From Bordetella parapertussis (GTDB lineage Bacteria; Pseudomonadota; Gammaproteobacteria; Burkholderiales; Burkholderiaceae_B): DNA of 39,375 bases. Position 1 is the first letter of the stretch, and each line of letters begins with the position of its first letter. Made by a program: the position numbers and the translations under genes. Positions 1 through 12,066 of the stretch are shown piece after piece. The stretch lies in the NCBI GenBank assembly GCA_945911685.1, contig CAMEAW010000012.1, positions 1-39,375 of the forward strand, read 5' to 3'. Below the pieces are notes generated by a model that did no database searches, was not told where the DNA came from, and saw only the letters and a list, made by a program, of their open reading frames with translations.

Positions 1-407
1 ACAACGACGAGCGCACTGCCCAGAGCGGCCATCAGCCAAAACCCGAGTGAGGGGCGTTCTTTGAAGAGCCATGCGGCGCATGCCGCAACGGTTAAGGGCA
101 TGATGCCAAGCATGACGCCGCCATGCGAGGCGTCAACCTGTTGCATGGCTAAAGCGGTAAACACCGGAAACCCAATCGCTACGCCCATGACGACTAGCAA
201 CAGATATTTGACTTCGTGCAGGGTGGGGCGGCGATGTTTACCAGCGACTAAATAAATCACCGCCAACACGGTCGCCAGCAGTGCGCGACCAGTTGCAATA
301 AAAATAGGATGAAAAGACTCGAGCGCCATGCGCGTTGCTGGCAGCGTCAGCCCAAATAAGGTGACGCCGATGAGCCCCAGCAACATGCCTTTGTTTTCGG
401 GTTTCAC
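1..407 (-). CDS. EamA/DMT-family transporter, N-terminal part (cut by window edge)
   Basis: This is the first ~135 residues of an inner-membrane drug/metabolite transporter; the gene runs off the left end. The visible part has hydrophobic helices typical of an EamA repeat: one at about residues 8-26 (GLIGVTLFGLTLPATRMAL), a second after FHPIFIATGRALLATVLAV, then LLLVVMGVAIGFPVFTALAM, and the usual QQVDASHGGVMLGIMPL segment. A GTG at 405-407 is taken as start, giving MKPENKGMLLG. An in-frame ATG at 384-386 (MLLGLIG) is the alternative, and neither has a strong ribosome site. The gene starts 8 nt after the ETF-QO stop, so it is probably cotranscribed. The family exports amino acids, metabolites or drugs; the substrate cannot be told here. 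Confidence 0.75.
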   Translation of the reverse strand, partial: MKPENKGMLLGLIGVTLFGLTLPATRMALESFHPIFIATGRALLATVLAVIYLVAGKHRRPTLHEVKYLLLVVMGVAIGFPVFTALAMQQVDASHGGVMLGIMPLTVAACAAWLFKERPSLGFWLMAALGSALVV

Positions 408-415
408 GCGGCTTC

Positions 416-2062
416 TTACATCGCGTTGTAAACCGGCCCTTCACCACCTTGTGGTGTGACCCAAACGATATTTTGTGTGGGGTCTTTGATGTCGCAGGTT
501 TTGCAATGTACGCAGTTTTGGGCGTTGATCTGCAGGCGGTCGCTACCGTTGTCGTCTTTGACATATTCATAGACGCCGGCCGGGCAGTAACGTGATTCAG
601 GGCCAGCGTACTTAGCCAGATTAATACTGACAGGCACTGAGGCGTCTTTTAAAGTCAAATGAATCGGTTGATTTTCTTCGTGATTGGTATTTGAAATGAA
701 GACCGAACTCAAGCGATCAAACGTCAAGATACCATCAGGTTTTGGATACTCAATTTTTGGGCACTGATCAGCCGGTTGCAGGCAAGCGTAATCAGGCTTG
801 GTGCGATGGATTGTCCAAGGGATATTGCCCTTGAGCACAAATTGCTCGACACCTGTCATAAGGGTGGCAACGGTGCGGCCTTTTTTGAACCACTGCTTGA
901 AGTTGCGTGCTTTGTTGAGCTCGGTGTGTAACCATGACGCTTCAAAGGCTGCAGGATAAGCCGGCAACTCATCTGCGCTGCGCTCGGCCGCCAAGGCATC
1001 AAAGGCCGCGTCAGCCGCCATCATGCCCGACTTGATTGCTGCGTGGCTACCCTTGATGCGCGAGGCGTTCAAGAAGCCCGCCTCACAGCCTACTAACGCA
1101 CCGCCCGGAAACACTAATTTGGGTAATGACAGCAAACCGCCCGCGGTCAGCGCGCGCGCGCCGTAGGCAATGCGCTTGCCACCTTCAAATGTGCCGCGAA
1201 TCGCTGGGTGCGTTTTGTAACGCTGAAACTCTTCAAAGGGTGAAAGCCAAGGATTTGCGTAATCTAGGCCCACCACCATGCCGACCGCAACGAGGTTGTC
1301 GTTCAGGTGATACAAAAACGAGCCACCATAAGTGTCTGAATCAAGCGGCCAGCCTGCGGTGTGCACCACCACGCCGGGTCGTGATTTTGAGGGGGCGACT
1401 TCCCAGAGCTCTTTAATCCCAATGCCATAGCTTTGCGGATCGCGGCCTTGGTCGAGCTTGAATTTGCTAATGAGTTCACGACCTAACTGACCACGTGCGC
1501 CCTCGGCAAAAATCGTATATTTCGCTAACAGCTCCATGCCTTGTTGATACTGATCTGTGGGCTGGCCATCGCGTCCGACACCCATATCGCCGGTGGCCAC
1601 ACCGCGCACTGCACCTTGATCGTTGTACAGCACTTCGGCCGCAGCGAACCCCGGAAAAATCTCAACACCCAGCGACTCGGCTTGCTCGCCCATCCAACGG
1701 GCAACCTTGCCCAGGCTCACGATATAGTTACCGTGATTTTGAAAGCACTCGGGCAGTAACCAATCAGGCGTTTTGCGCGCGCCTGTTTCACTGAGAAACA
1801 AAAACTCGTCTTCTGTGACCGGCGTATCAAGCGGGGCGCCCATATTCTTCCAGTCAGGCAACAGTTCGGTTAGCGCTTGTGGATCCATCACAGCACCCGA
1901 CAAAATGTGTGCGCCGATTTCGCTGCCTTTTTCAAGCACGCAAACTGAAATGTCATGGCTGCGTTCAGCGGCCAGTTGTTTCAGACGAATCGCCGTGGCT
2001 AAGCCGCCTGGTCCGCCACCTACCACGACAACGTCGTATTCCATCGATTCGCGTGCTGACAT
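416..2062 (-). CDS. Electron transfer flavoprotein-ubiquinone oxidoreductase
   Basis: This enzyme passes electrons from reduced ETF, charged by acyl-CoA and amino-acid dehydrogenases, to ubiquinone at the inner membrane. The protein has 548 residues, the usual length. An N-terminal FAD dinucleotide fold with GGGPGG lies at residues 15-20. The C-terminal ferredoxin-like domain carries the four cluster cysteines: C493, then C517, C520 and C523 in NCVHCKTCD. The ATG at 2060-2062 has a good AGGGAG ribosome site about 7 nt upstream; M7 is a less likely alternative. The etfAB genes are not in the window. The gene is divergent from the acyl-CoA thioesterase at 2206, and with the CoA-transferase and thiolase genes elsewhere it fits beta-oxidation or amino-acid catabolism. 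Confidence 0.97.
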   Translation of the reverse strand: MSARESMEYDVVVVGGGPGGLATAIRLKQLAAERSHDISVCVLEKGSEIGAHILSGAVMDPQALTELLPDWKNMGAPLDTPVTEDEFLFLSETGARKTPDWLLPECFQNHGNYIVSLGKVARWMGEQAESLGVEIFPGFAAAEVLYNDQGAVRGVATGDMGVGRDGQPTDQYQQGMELLAKYTIFAEGARGQLGRELISKFKLDQGRDPQSYGIGIKELWEVAPSKSRPGVVVHTAGWPLDSDTYGGSFLYHLNDNLVAVGMVVGLDYANPWLSPFEEFQRYKTHPAIRGTFEGGKRIAYGARALTAGGLLSLPKLVFPGGALVGCEAGFLNASRIKGSHAAIKSGMMAADAAFDALAAERSADELPAYPAAFEASWLHTELNKARNFKQWFKKGRTVATLMTGVEQFVLKGNIPWTIHRTKPDYACLQPADQCPKIEYPKPDGILTFDRLSSVFISNTNHEENQPIHLTLKDASVPVSINLAKYAGPESRYCPAGVYEYVKDDNGSDRLQINAQNCVHCKTCDIKDPTQNIVWVTPQGGEGPVYNAM

Positions 2063-2205
2063 ATGAGTCTCCCTGCTTCAAAGGTATGATGTTTATTTGC
2101 TTGTTCGATTGTATTGCACGAGGGCGCAGGCTGTCGTAGCACGGGCCTTGCAAACTCGTGAACAGCGTCTTTTGCAATCCGCAGCATGATTTTATGGAGA
2201 AGTCT

Positions 2206-2649
2206 GTGGCAGGTTCTGAACCCCAAACCTTGATGGTGGGCGATATTTACGATTTAGACATCCCCATGCGATGGTCTGACGCGGACGCCCTGGCCCACCT
2301 GAACAATGCCAATTATTTCCGCTATATGGAAGAAGGGCGTTTAAAGATGTTCTACGAGGGCCAAGCGCCCGAGTCTACGCGCTACGGTCCGGTGGTGGTG
2401 CATTGCTCATGTGACTTTAAAAAATCAATTACCTATCCGGCCACCGTGCGCGTCAGTCTGCGTGTAGAAAGCATCGGTCGCTCAAGCCTCGAGCAATCGG
2501 TTGATATTTCGGTGGTCTACCCCGATCGCCTTGAATTGTGCGCGCAAGGCAAGTCGGTGATGGTCTGGATGGATTTTGAACTCAATAAATCGCACCCTTG
2601 GCCCGCCGAGGTGTTGCAAGCTTTGGCAAAGCCAATAAATCGTAGATAA
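2206..2649 (+). CDS. Acyl-CoA thioesterase (4HBT / YbgC-FcbC type hotdog)
   Basis: This small single-hotdog thioesterase hydrolyses acyl-CoA esters. The family motif is clear near the N terminus: RWSDADALAHLNNANYFRY, where the Asp and the following H-x-N belong to the 4HBT active-site region. The frame is open from a GTG at 2158, but neither that codon nor the ATG at 2194 has a ribosome site. The GTG at 2206 has GGAGAAG 3-6 nt upstream and is chosen, giving about 147 residues (VAGSEPQTLM...), a normal length. The substrate (4-hydroxybenzoyl-CoA, short-chain or other acyl-CoA) cannot be decided. The gene is divergent from ETF-QO and precedes the CoA-transferase pair. Confidence 0.85.
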   Translation: MAGSEPQTLMVGDIYDLDIPMRWSDADALAHLNNANYFRYMEEGRLKMFYEGQAPESTRYGPVVVHCSCDFKKSITYPATVRVSLRVESIGRSSLEQSVDISVVYPDRLELCAQGKSVMVWMDFELNKSHPWPAEVLQALAKPINRR

Positions 2650-2737
2650 TCAAGAAAACTGTATATGCGGCGCTCTTTTCAAAAGTTTTTATTGTTGTCG
2701 AGTATTTCGGCAACATGCACACTCAGGAGTCGGTTCA

Positions 2738-3439
2738 ATGAATAAGCTCTATCCCAGTGCCACCGAGGCACTGAAAGATATCCTTAGAGACGGGCAAACA
2801 CTCGGCGTAGGTGGTTTCGGCCTATGCGGCATCCCCGAGGCCCTGATCGCTGCGGTGCGCGACCTGGGTGTGCAAAACCTCACCTGCATCAGTAATAATG
2901 CCGGCGTTGATGGTTTTGGCCTGGGTATGTTGCTGCAAACCCGTCAGGTTAAAAAAATGATTGCTTCGTACGTGGGCGAAAACAAAGAGTTCGAACGCCA
3001 ATTTTTGGCCGGCGAACTCGAACTTGAATTCACCCCTCAAGGTACGCTTGCCGAGCGCTTGCGCGCCGGCGGCGCCGGTATCCCAGCCTTCTTTACCCGC
3101 ACTGGCGTGGGCACCGTGGTGGCAGACGGTAAAGAGATCCGCGAGTTTGATGGCGAAAAATACGTCATGGAGCGCGCCTTGGTGCCCGAGATTTCTTTGG
3201 TGAAAGCTTATATTGCTGATCGCAGTGGCAATCTGATTTTTCATAAAACTGCGCGCAATTTTAATCCGCCGGTTGCCATGGCCGGCAAGTTAACCGTTGT
3301 AGAGGTTGAAAAAGTGGTCGAACTCGGCGAGCTCGACCCCGATCAGATTCATCTACCCGGTATTTACGTGCATCGCATTGTGATCAATGCGACCCCTGAA
3401 AAACGCATCGAACAGCGCACTGTTCGCGCGGCAAACTAA
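2738..3439 (+). CDS. scoA: 3-oxoacid CoA-transferase subunit A
   Basis: This is the alpha subunit of a class I CoA-transferase, which moves CoA between succinyl-CoA and acetoacetate or related 3-oxoacids. The 233 residues open with the family glycine-rich motif VGGFGLCGIPEALI at about residues 23-36 and continue with the SNNAG segment and the GTLAERLRAGGAGIPAFFT region of CoA-binding alpha subunits. An AGGAG ribosome site stands about 9 nt before the ATG. Subunit B follows after only 12 nt, so the pair is translated as a unit. It is called succinyl-CoA:3-ketoacid transferase (ScoA) rather than AtoD from overall resemblance; the acceptor acid is an inference. Confidence 0.93.
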   Translation: MNKLYPSATEALKDILRDGQTLGVGGFGLCGIPEALIAAVRDLGVQNLTCISNNAGVDGFGLGMLLQTRQVKKMIASYVGENKEFERQFLAGELELEFTPQGTLAERLRAGGAGIPAFFTRTGVGTVVADGKEIREFDGEKYVMERALVPEISLVKAYIADRSGNLIFHKTARNFNPPVAMAGKLTVVEVEKVVELGELDPDQIHLPGIYVHRIVINATPEKRIEQRTVRAAN

Positions 3440-3451
3440 GGAGCAATCAAC

Positions 3452-4105
3452 ATGGCATGGACTCGTGACGAAATGGCCGCACGCGCGGCGCGCGAATTAC
3501 AAGATGGTTTTTATGTCAATTTGGGCATTGGTTTGCCCACACTTGTGGCAAACCATGTCCCCAAGGGGATTGAAGTGTGGCTGCAATCAGAAAACGGCTT
3601 GCTGGGGATTGGGCCGTTTCCGCTTGAAAGCGAAGTTGACGCTGACATGATCAATGCCGGTAAGCAAACGGTCACCCCGATTCCTGGCTCATCGATATTT
3701 TCGTCGGCTGATTCGTTTGCCATGATTCGCGGCGGCAAAATTAATTTGGCGATTCTGGGCGCCATGCAAGTATCCGAAACCGGTGACCTCGCAAACTGGA
3801 TGATCCCAGGCAAGATGGTGAAAGGGATGGGCGGTGCGATGGATCTGGTCGCCGGTGTTGGGCGTGTCATTGTCTTGATGGAGCACGTTGCCCGTAAAAA
3901 AGACGGCTCGGTGGATATGAAACTGTTACCCAAGTGCACCTTGCCCTTAACGGGCGTGGGCGTGATCGATATGGTCATCACTGATATGGGCGTGTTTGAA
4001 ATCACACCCAACGGGCTCAAGTTGCTTGAACTGGCACCTGGCGTGACTGTAGCTGAAGTTCAAGAGCATACCGCTGCTAAACTCGATGTTTCGTTGGTTG
4101 CGTAG
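3452..4105 (+). CDS. scoB: 3-oxoacid CoA-transferase subunit B
   Basis: This beta subunit of the CoA-transferase supplies the catalytic glutamate that forms the enzyme-CoA thioester. The [10 protein letters not shown] motif places this residue at E47. Other family marks are [18 protein letters not shown] near the N terminus and the GGAMDLVAG segment. At 217 residues it is the normal length. An AGGAG site precedes the ATG. It pairs with the A subunit immediately upstream, and the transcript is closed by the hairpin at 4208-4232. Likely role: activation of acetoacetate for ketone-body, leucine or PHB catabolism, working with a thiolase such as the one at 29007. Confidence 0.95.
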   Translation: MAWTRDEMAARAARELQDGFYVNLGIGLPTLVANHVPKGIEVWLQSENGLLGIGPFPLESEVDADMINAGKQTVTPIPGSSIFSSADSFAMIRGGKINLAILGAMQVSETGDLANWMIPGKMVKGMGGAMDLVAGVGRVIVLMEHVARKKDGSVDMKLLPKCTLPLTGVGVIDMVITDMGVFEITPNGLKLLELAPGVTVAEVQEHTAAKLDVSLVA

Positions 4106-4207
4106 GTCGGTTAGGTGGCGTAAGTCTGTCAAGGTTGACCAACAAAACCTAGCATTTTTACGCTGCCCGAGTTACAGCGGCACGCAACGCCTGCCTCGAA
4201 GTCTTGC

Positions 4208-4232
4208 GACCGCGCTTGCGCGGTCTGTTTTT
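4208..4232 (+). terminator. Rho-independent terminator after scoAB
   Basis: A perfect inverted repeat GACCGCGC-TT-GCGCGGTC is followed by TGTTTTT. It lies about 100 nt after the scoB stop and before dedA. Confidence 0.8.
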
Positions 4233-4285
4233 ATAAGCACACACACGATCGCGGCGCTCACTTTTGTCATCACAAGGATGTTGGG

Positions 4286-4927
4286 ATGGAATTCTTCACA
4301 TGGCTGTTAGATTTATTACTGCACATTGATAAAACAATGTTGCAGTTCATTGAGATGCATGGCATATGGATTTATGCCTTACTCGTGGCCATTATTTTTG
4401 CCGAAACAGGCTTAGTATTTATGCCGTTTTTGCCCGGTGATTCGCTTCTATTCGTTGCGGGTGCAGTGTGCGCGATGGGCAAGATGGATATTTATCTGTT
4501 GATGTCCATTTTGACCACGGCAGCGATCGTGGGCGATGCGGTGAACTATTCGGTTGGCCGTTGGTTTGGTGCGGCGCTGATCGCTCGCACCAGCTTGGTC
4601 AATGCTAAGCACTTGGCATACACGCAAGGCTTTTATGATCGCTACGGTGGTCAAACCATCATCATCGCGCGTTTTATTCCGCTGGCGCGCACCATGGCGC
4701 CTTTCGTTGCGGGCTTTGCTCGGTTTAATCCCAAGCGTTTCCTGTTTTACAACGTCACCGGCGGGGTGCTGTGGGTGGTATCGCTGACCGTTGCGGGCTA
4801 CTGGTTTGGCAACCTGCCTTTCGTGCGCAACAACCTGACACTGGTGATTCTGTTCATTATTTTCTTGTCGATTTTGCCTGGAATCATTGCTGTGCTCAAA
4901 GCAAAGTTCTCTAGCGCTTCCAAATGA
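4286..4927 (+). CDS. DedA-family inner-membrane protein
   Basis: DedA proteins are polytopic inner-membrane proteins of the DedA/VTT superfamily. They are linked to undecaprenyl-phosphate or phospholipid transbilayer movement and to membrane homeostasis. The 213 residues show the family signatures: FAETGLVFMPFLPGDSLLF in the first re-entrant region and RFIPLARTMAPFVAGFARF in the second, where the Glu/Asp and Arg are conserved. Several further helices lie toward the C terminus (LVILFIIFLSILPGIIAVL). An AAGGA site lies about 9 nt before the ATG. The stop overlaps the next gene's start (ATGA), indicating translational coupling with the aminopeptidase. Confidence 0.93.
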   Translation: MEFFTWLLDLLLHIDKTMLQFIEMHGIWIYALLVAIIFAETGLVFMPFLPGDSLLFVAGAVCAMGKMDIYLLMSILTTAAIVGDAVNYSVGRWFGAALIARTSLVNAKHLAYTQGFYDRYGGQTIIIARFIPLARTMAPFVAGFARFNPKRFLFYNVTGGVLWVVSLTVAGYWFGNLPFVRNNLTLVILFIIFLSILPGIIAVLKAKFSSASK

Positions 4928-6741
4928 CAACAACCGTGTCGACTTCAAGTTCCGCTGATGCTCTAACGGCGCTACGGGCTGCCATGCAGGCGGCCGGCGT
5001 GCAGGCTTGCCTGGTGCCTTCGGCCGATCCGCACTTGTCTGAGTATTTGCCCGATTATTGGCAGCTACGCCCTTGGTTGACGGGGTTTAGTGGTTCGGTT
5101 GGCACAGTGGTTGTCACGCAGGATTTTGCTGGCCTCTGGGTCGATAGCCGTTACTGGGTGCAAGCCGAGGCTGAACTGGCGGGCGGCGAGGTCACTCTCA
5201 TGAAAATTGGTGTGGCTACGGATCCTGCCCACACCATGTGGTTGGCCACGCACCTGGTTAAAGGTGCAACGGTGTCCGTCGATGGCCGTGCGTTGGGTCT
5301 GTCGGCGCGGGATGCACTACTCGAATTGCTGACTCCTCGCGGGATCGCACTAAAACTAGATCTTGACCTACCCGGGCAGTGCTGGCCTGACCGCCCGCCG
5401 TTGCCTACGGCAGCGGTGCGCGATTTGCCGTTAGAGATCGCGGGGGCTTCGCGACAAGACAAACTGGCGCGCGTGCGTCAGGTCATGCTCGAACAAGGTA
5501 CCCAGTGGCATTTGTTGTCAACGCTTGACGATATTGCCTGGCTTTTGAATTTGCGCGGCAGTGATGTCTCGTTTAATCCAGTATTCATGTCGCACGTTTT
5601 GCTAGGTCTTAATGACGCGCAATTATTTGTTTTGCCAGGCAAGGTGGATGCCACTCTGGCAAGCCAACTCGAGCTAGATAACATTCAGATTCGACCCTAT
5701 GACACCGTGGCGAAGGTGCTTGCTGAATTGCCAGCAAAAGATGCGTTGCTGTTCGATCCGGCCCGTACGACTTGCGCGTTGATTGATCGTTTGCGCACGC
5801 GTACTGTGCGTGCCATGAACCCCAGCACCTTTTTTAAATCGCAAAAAACCGCTTTCGAACTGAAGCACGTGCGCCGCGTCATGGAACAAGATGGCGCAGC
5901 CTTGTGTGTGTTTTTTGCATGGCTCGAGCAGGCCATCGCATGCAGCGACGCCACACCGCTCAACGAGTTGATGATCGACGAGCGTCTAGTGGCGCTGCGC
6001 TCTGAGCAAGCAGGCTTTGTCTCTCGCAGCTTTGGCACGATTTCAGCATTTAATGCCAACGGTGCGATGCCTCACTACCGCCCCACGCAAGCCTCGCACG
6101 CGCAAATAAAAGGCGATGGCTTGCTCTTGATCGACTCGGGCGCGCAATATCTGGGCGGCACCACCGACATCACACGCGTTGTACCAGTAGGCAAGCCTAC
6201 TGAGCCGCAAAAAGACGATTACACGGCCGTGCTCAAAGCGATGATTGCCCTGTCACGCCTGAAGTTTCCGCGCGGTGTCGCTTCGCCAATGCTGGATGCC
6301 GTTGCACGTGCGCCCTTGTGGGATCGTTTAGCCGAATACGGCCACGGTACTGGTCACGGGGTGGGGTATTACCTGAATGTGCACGAAGGCCCACAAGTCA
6401 TCTCGTATCGTGCGGCACCCGCCCCGCACACCGCCATGCAGCCGGGCATGATTACCTCAAACGAGCCCGGGCTGTATCGACCGGGTCGTTGGGGCATACG
6501 GATCGAAAATCTGGTCTGCAATCAAAGCGCAGGAGAATCTGAATTTGGCGAGTTTCTTGAGTTCGAAACCCTGACACTTTGCCCGATTGACATGACGTGT
6601 ATCCAGGTAAGCCAACTGCGCGATGACGAAATTGCTTGGTTGAACGCCTACCACCAAGAAGTTCGCGCACGCTTAGCGCCGCGCCTTGACGGTGAGGGAT
6701 TGGACTGGTTGTTGCAGCGCACACAGCCACTCGGTCGTTAA
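4924..6741 (+). CDS. Xaa-Pro aminopeptidase (M24B), three-domain type
   Basis: This metallopeptidase removes N-terminal residues before proline. The 605 residues match the long aminopeptidase P1 form with two creatinase-like N-terminal domains before the pita-bread catalytic domain, unlike the ~440-residue E. coli PepP. The dinuclear metal ligands are visible in order: Asp in LLIDSGAQY, Asp in GGTTDITRV, His in GHGTGHGVGYY, Glu in TSNEPGLY, and Glu in LEFETLTLCPID. The start overlaps the dedA stop by 4 nt. No signal peptide is seen, so it is probably cytoplasmic. It is followed by a 167-nt spacer before pyrG. Confidence 0.93.
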   Translation: MTTTVSTSSSADALTALRAAMQAAGVQACLVPSADPHLSEYLPDYWQLRPWLTGFSGSVGTVVVTQDFAGLWVDSRYWVQAEAELAGGEVTLMKIGVATDPAHTMWLATHLVKGATVSVDGRALGLSARDALLELLTPRGIALKLDLDLPGQCWPDRPPLPTAAVRDLPLEIAGASRQDKLARVRQVMLEQGTQWHLLSTLDDIAWLLNLRGSDVSFNPVFMSHVLLGLNDAQLFVLPGKVDATLASQLELDNIQIRPYDTVAKVLAELPAKDALLFDPARTTCALIDRLRTRTVRAMNPSTFFKSQKTAFELKHVRRVMEQDGAALCVFFAWLEQAIACSDATPLNELMIDERLVALRSEQAGFVSRSFGTISAFNANGAMPHYRPTQASHAQIKGDGLLLIDSGAQYLGGTTDITRVVPVGKPTEPQKDDYTAVLKAMIALSRLKFPRGVASPMLDAVARAPLWDRLAEYGHGTGHGVGYYLNVHEGPQVISYRAAPAPHTAMQPGMITSNEPGLYRPGRWGIRIENLVCNQSAGESEFGEFLEFETLTLCPIDMTCIQVSQLRDDEIAWLNAYHQEVRARLAPRLDGEGLDWLLQRTQPLGR

Positions 6742-6861
6742 ATCGGTCGTTCGCTAGACCGTGGCAGAGACGGGCTTCAACAAGAGCCTGCTCGTCGTCT
6801 GATTTCGTGGCAGTTTGTCAGAATGGCTAGACGTTGTTCCCGCAAAGGTCACGCCTGCGGC

Positions 6862-8557
<1,696 letters not shown>

Positions 8558-8558
<1 letters not shown>

Positions 8559-9409
8559 TGAAGCTTTGCGGCTTTGACATTGGTTTAACCCAGCCTTTCT
8601 TTCTAATCGCTGGCCCCTGCGTGATCGAGTCGCGTCAAATGGCTTTCGATACCGCCGGCCGCTTGTGCGAAATCACAACCGCGCTGGGGATCCCTTTTAT
8701 CTATAAAAGTTCGTTTGATAAGGCCAACCGAAGCTCAGGCGCCTCGTACCGTGGCCCCGGGATGGACGAGGGCTTGCAGATTCTGTCAGACGTGCGTGCG
8801 CACTTTAAAGTGCCGGTGCTGACTGATGTTCACGATAAAGATCAGGTTGCCCAGGTGGCCGCGGTGGTAGATGTGTTGCAAACCCCTGCATTTTTGTGCC
8901 GACAAACCGATTTCATCGAAGCTTGCGCCGCAAGCGGCAAGCCTGTCAATATTAAAAAAGGCCAGTTTTTAGCGCCCCACGACATGTTGCAAGTGGTCAC
9001 AAAAGCTCGCCTGGCCGCGCAAAAAGCCGGTGTCCCTGAAGACATCATGGTGTGTGAACGCGGCGTTTCGTTTGGCTATAACAATTTAGTGTCAGATATG
9101 CGTTCGTTAGCCATCATGCGCGAAACCCAATGCCCGGTGGTATTCGATGCCACGCACTCGGTGCAGTTGCCCGGTGGGCAGGGTACCTCGTCAGGCGGAC
9201 AACGCGAATTTGTTCCTGTGTTGGCGCGTGCCGCTGTGGCTGCGGGCGTCTCGGGCCTGTTTATGGAAACCCATCCTAATCCTGCGCAGGCCCTCTCTGA
9301 TGGGCCTAACGCTGTACCACTCGATCACATGAAAGACTTGCTTGCGACCTTGCTTGACCTTGATCGCGTGGTCAAGCAGCACGGCTTTCTTGAGTCACGT
9401 TTCGTTTAA
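8558..9409 (+). CDS. kdsA: 3-deoxy-8-phosphooctulonate (KDO-8-P) synthase
   Basis: KdsA condenses phosphoenolpyruvate with arabinose-5-phosphate to make KDO-8-P for lipopolysaccharide core. The 283 residues show the DAHP-synthase-like TIM barrel signatures: [10 protein letters not shown] near the N terminus, [30 protein letters not shown], and [12 protein letters not shown]. The start is the ATG of the TGATG overlap with pyrG; a TTG one codon upstream is ignored. The next gene, eno, makes its substrate PEP, so the cluster groups PEP production with PEP use. The Cys in the metal position cannot be assigned with certainty by eye. Confidence 0.98.
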
Positions 9410-10732
<1,323 letters not shown>

Positions 10733-10793
10733 GTTTCACGCAAATGGCTTGTCTGAGGGGCATTTTTAGCCTTTTCAGCAAGCGCGAGGTGGT

Positions 10794-11156
10794 ATGCGTC
10801 TGTTGCTGTTGGTGCTGGTTGCGCTAGCTGGTCTGATCCAATATCCCTTGTGGCTGGGTCGGGGTGGCTGGCTGTCTGTCTGGGACATGCAAGAGCATGT
10901 CGCCACCCAGCGCGGTATCAACGACGGCTTGCGTGCGCGTAACGTCGCCTTGTTGGCCGAAGTCGATGACTTACGCACCGGCACCGAGGCTGCCGAAGAA
11001 CGCGCCCGAGCCGAGCTCGGCATGATGCGCCAAGGTGAAATCTTTGTGCAGGTGTTGCCGTCTGACGTAAAGCCTCCCGAGCTTAAGCCCTCAACCAAGC
11101 CCAATCGCCCAGCCGTGCCGGCGCCAAACGCCAAGCCTACGACCTACGTTCGCTAA
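10794..11156 (+). CDS. ftsB: Cell division protein FtsB
   Basis: FtsB is a small bitopic divisome protein that complexes with FtsL and FtsQ. The 120 residues fit the family: a short cytoplasmic start, one transmembrane helix at about residues 2-20, the conserved LGRGGW segment (LWLGRGGWLSVWDM), a coiled coil at about 28-75 (ERARAELGMMRQGE at its end), and the EIFVQVLP motif. After that it has a low-complexity Pro/Lys tail of about 25 residues. A GAGGT site precedes the ATG. Location directly after eno is the conserved proteobacterial arrangement. It converges with the TadE-like gene. Confidence 0.95.
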   Translation: MRLLLLVLVALAGLIQYPLWLGRGGWLSVWDMQEHVATQRGINDGLRARNVALLAEVDDLRTGTEAAEERARAELGMMRQGEIFVQVLPSDVKPPELKPSTKPNRPAVPAPNAKPTTYVR

Positions 11157-11196
11157 CGCTCGCCAGCTTGGCCTTGAACGCTGAATCGCTGCCCGA

Positions 11197-11985
11197 CTAT
11201 GGCGCGCAGCATAGCAAGACCCCGCACAGATCTTCTTTCTCAGGTTTTAAAGGCACCAGGGTCAATGCCTTTGTCGGACCGACGCTTTCTGCGACTGAGC
11301 CGAATTGATCTTTAACCCTAGAGTCGGATCTGGTTGGTGCCAAGGTCACGGTTTGAACGACCTCACCTCTAGATTGCGGGATATCCTCAGGCAAAGGCTT
11401 CGGTCGCTGGTGAACACCGTTTGAGTGAATCACTGCCTTGCGGCTAAGCTGCATGGCGATTAGACCTTGTTGCTGCGCCTGAATGATTAAACCATTGGAG
11501 CTTGCGCTCAGCCAACGGGTGCTTTGTTTTAGTATGTGACGCAGCCACGGTTGCAGGGGTTCGTGTAAATAAATCAGGTCTAACTGAACAGCTCGAAACG
11601 CGTGTGGCTGCGCGTTCAAGCCCTTCGCGTCGGTGAGCTTGAGTTGCCACAGTGGTAGAGCATAGGTAAGCCGATAACGTGCAAGGGTGGTGTATTGTCG
11701 GTCTGAGGCGTTGGCCGCCCGACCAGCAGTCGCGAAGCGCGGTACGAGCGCCTGCGCAAAGGCTCGGTTGACTTGACTGTGATCGGCCCCCGTGACGCTT
11801 GCCACGCGGCCTGCCTCTTGCAACGCAAGGCTGGCAAGCTGCTTGACTTGGTGGGCATGCACCAGCTCGACGCCTAGCAAGCACACTAGCAAAACCGGCA
11901 CCATGGCCAAGCTTGCCTCAAGGGCACTGGCACCGCGTTGCTTAGAGTCCTCAGTCGATATCCACATATCGCTCAGTTTGAGCAC
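11197..11985 (-). CDS. TadE-like pseudopilin, orphan
   Basis: TadE/TadG-type proteins are minor pseudopilins of Flp pilus machines. The N terminus has a class III-like signal: QRGASALEASLAMVPVLLVC, that is a Gly, a Glu five residues after the predicted cut, and a hydrophobic stretch of about 20 residues. It is followed by a VHAHQVKQLASLALQEAGR segment typical of the family. The rest (~215 residues) resembles no domain I can name and ends in a Cys-rich DLCGVLLCCAP. The start is uncertain: a GTG at 11983-11985 or an ATG at 11965-11967, neither with a strong ribosome site. No other tad genes are nearby. The family call rests on the N-terminal ~50 residues only. Confidence 0.65.
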   Translation of the reverse strand: MLKLSDMWISTEDSKQRGASALEASLAMVPVLLVCLLGVELVHAHQVKQLASLALQEAGRVASVTGADHSQVNRAFAQALVPRFATAGRAANASDRQYTTLARYRLTYALPLWQLKLTDAKGLNAQPHAFRAVQLDLIYLHEPLQPWLRHILKQSTRWLSASSNGLIIQAQQQGLIAMQLSRKAVIHSNGVHQRPKPLPEDIPQSRGEVVQTVTLAPTRSDSRVKDQFGSVAESVGPTKALTLVPLKPEKEDLCGVLLCCAP

Positions 11986-12066
11986 TACCGCAAAAACTGT
12001 CGATCCGGTGAACTACGCGTGCGATTGCGGCGGGTTAAACTATTGCGGTCTCCATAAAGGATTGTT

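Noticed and set aside
6742..6780. Hairpin CGGTC/GACCG after the aminopeptidase gene as a terminator
   Set aside because: Stem of 5 bp, 8-nt loop and no T-run.
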